Source: Anaerolineales bacterium UBA4826
GTDB taxonomy: Bacteria > Chloroflexota > Anaerolineae > UBA4142
NCBI GenBank assembly: GCA_002400365.1
Contig: DHFK01000087.1
Location: 3,041-9,461, forward strand
Direction: 5' to 3'
Length of the DNA stretch: 6,421 nt
A program made the translations under genes and the position numbers. The notes under the pieces were generated by a model. It was not told where the DNA came from. It searched no databases and saw nothing but the letters and a program-made list of their open reading frames with translations. Of this stretch, positions 5,222 through 6,421 are shown in pieces. Positions within the stretch are counted from its first letter, which is position 1, and every line of letters starts with the position of its first letter.

Positions 5222-6421
5222 CCGCGCGATCACTTGCCCGCTGCGCGCGAGATCGTACCCGACAAACGTTTCCGCCGCCTTCCGGAACTCGGCGCTGTGG
5301 AGCGCAGCCAAGATCGGTTCCAAGCGCGGCGACTCCCACTCGACGCGCGGGATGACGAGATCGTAGCGTTCTTCGCCGAGCGGAATAAACTCCAAGCCCC
5401 ATTCCGCCGCGACGGCGCGCAAACCCGGTCCCACATCGGCTGCGCCGGCGGCGATTGCCGCCGCCACCGCGTCGTGCGTTGCCGCCGTCCGATCCCAGTC
5501 GCGCAGAACGCGCGGGTCAATCCGCGCCGCGCGTAACTTGGAGTAGAGCAAGAGCCGCGTCCCCGTCCCGCGGGGGCGATTGATCAAACGGACTTGACCG
5601 CGCGCCAGATCGCGCACGCCGCGAATGTTCTTGGGATTGCCGCGCGCGACCAGCAAGCCGTTCTCGCGCAGCGCGAGGTTCACCAGCACGCTGTCGTCCT
5701 CGGGCAGGAGATGCTTGACGAATGGAATGTTGTATTCGCCGGTCTCCGCGTCGAGCAGATGAACGCCGGCGACGTCGGCTTGGCGCTGCGACAACGCGAC
5801 CAGTCCGCCAATGCTGCCAACTGCGTTCGTCGTCGTGCGCGCGAGGTGGGCGAGACGCGCCAGCAGAGGATCATCGCTGCCGGTGATGACGAGGGGCTGC
5901 GCGGAAACGGATGCGCTGAGGATGCCGCGCGGCGCGGGCATGACCGCCTCGCACAAATCGAGCGCGGCAAGCGCGGCTTGGCTCTCGCGCAGCGCGGCGT
6001 GCGCGAGCACGAGCCGGCTAGGATCGCCGGCGTCTTGCGCGGCGCGTTGCGCGTCGGCGCGTTGGCTGTGTTCGTCCGCGCGCGTGCGGCGCTGCGCTTC
6101 GATCAGGCGCGTGACCGGCGCGCCGCGTTCGGCGGCGAAGCGCACTTTGACAAAGAACTCGTCGCGGTCGCGCGCCGGCTCGCCAAGCCACGCGTCGAAG
6201 GTTTGGCGTCCGCGCGCGGTGAGCGTGTACACCTTGCGGTCGGGTCCGCCCGCGCCGGGTTCGACGCGCGCTTTGACCCAGCCCGCGCGCGTCATCTTGG
6301 CGAGCGACCGGTAGAGTTGCGCAAAGTCAATCCGCCAGTACGGAGCGAATTCCGCGTCCACCGTGCGCTTCAATTCATAGCCGTGCCGCGCGCCACGCGC
6401 GAGCAAGCCGAGGAGGGCGTG
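5213..6421 (-). CDS. PadR-type regulator fused to a molybdate/tungstate-binding-protein-like sensor domain (5' partial)
   Basis: Probably a one-component transcription factor that senses tungstate or molybdate and controls the tup operon. The frame is open at the right edge; the visible protein begins HALLGLLARGARHGYELKR, the usual PadR N-terminus lacking only a few residues, so the TTG at 6406 is not the start. Numbering from that TTG: PadR winged helix 1-75 (HGYELKR at 8-14, LYRSLAKMTRAGWV at 31-44, GGPDRKVYTLTARG at 53-66); helical PadR C-terminal dimerisation segment about 82-155, including FFVKVRF and LIEAQRR; then a type 2 periplasmic-binding-protein fold about 170-393 of the COG1910/PBP_like kind, with VITGSDDPLL (173-182), SIGGLVALSQRQADVAGVHL (198-217), ETGEYNIPFV (221-230), NRPRGTGTR (276-284) and IPLGEERYDLVIPR (341-354). 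There is no signal peptide or membrane segment, so it is cytoplasmic. It lies 38 nt upstream of tupA on the same strand. Known members usually carry MerR/excisionase-like or LysR/ModE-like DNA-binding domains, so a PadR head is unusual. Domain calls are firm; the ligand is inferred. Confidence 0.9.
   Translation of the reverse strand, partial: HALLGLLARGARHGYELKRTVDAEFAPYWRIDFAQLYRSLAKMTRAGWVKARVEPGAGGPDRKVYTLTARGRQTFDAWLGEPARDRDEFFVKVRFAAERGAPVTRLIEAQRRTRADEHSQRADAQRAAQDAGDPSRLVLAHAALRESQAALAALDLCEAVMPAPRGILSASVSAQPLVITGSDDPLLARLAHLARTTTNAVGSIGGLVALSQRQADVAGVHLLDAETGEYNIPFVKHLLPEDDSVLVNLALRENGLLVARGNPKNIRGVRDLARGQVRLINRPRGTGTRLLLYSKLRAARIDPRVLRDWDRTAATHDAVAAAIAAGAADVGPGLRAVAAEWGLEFIPLGEERYDLVIPRVEWESPRLEPILAALHSAEFRKAAETFVGYDLARSGQVIARVK

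Noticed and set aside
5175..5402. Upstream extension of the tupA frame to 5402
   Set aside because: It overlaps the regulator's coding sequence, while the GTG at 5174 has an ideal ribosome binding site and begins a classic lipoprotein signal peptide.

Overview
This GC-rich window holds five protein-coding genes and no RNA gene, transposase or CRISPR array that I can support. The organism is most likely a bacterium of the Chloroflexota (Anaerolineae-like). That is an inference from high GC, a sensor protein with four GAF domains and an HD-GYP domain, and a short palindromic heptamer-repeat element (read as IRDWRLE...ISNLQ) of a kind I associate with that phylum. No marker gene in the window proves the taxonomy.

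Layout: on the plus strand, positions 1-2840 are the 3' part of a large multi-GAF sensor ending in an intact HD-GYP cyclic-di-GMP phosphodiesterase domain. Its N-terminus lies off the left edge. After a gap of only 16 bases, a minus-strand gene cluster converges on it and runs to the right edge. Read in the direction of transcription, from right to left, the cluster is: (1) a transcriptional regulator joining a PadR-type winged helix to a molybdate/tungstate-binding-protein-like domain (5213-6421, N-terminus cut off by the edge by only a few residues); (2) tupA, a lipoprotein that binds tungstate (4290-5174); (3) tupB, the membrane permease (3579-4253, probably starting a little upstream at 4274); (4) tupC, the ATPase (2857-3579). 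Gaps are 38 nt, about 15 nt and a 1-nt stop/start overlap, so this looks like one operon.

How the genes work together: TupA captures tungstate outside the membrane, TupB carries it through and TupC drives import. The regulator probably senses the same oxyanion inside the cell through its own binding-protein-like domain and controls its operon. The PadR-plus-binding-protein architecture is the most novel item here; tungstate regulators I know of are ModE-like (TunR). The cyclic-di-GMP sensor has no evident functional link to the transport operon.

Other points of note: a heptamer-repeat inverted element read in frame inside the fourth GAF domain; a tetranucleotide-repeat tract encoding the TupA linker; a probable ATA initiation codon for tupB with a strong ribosome binding site; and an AT-rich spacer before tupA with two near-identical decamers 21 bp apart.
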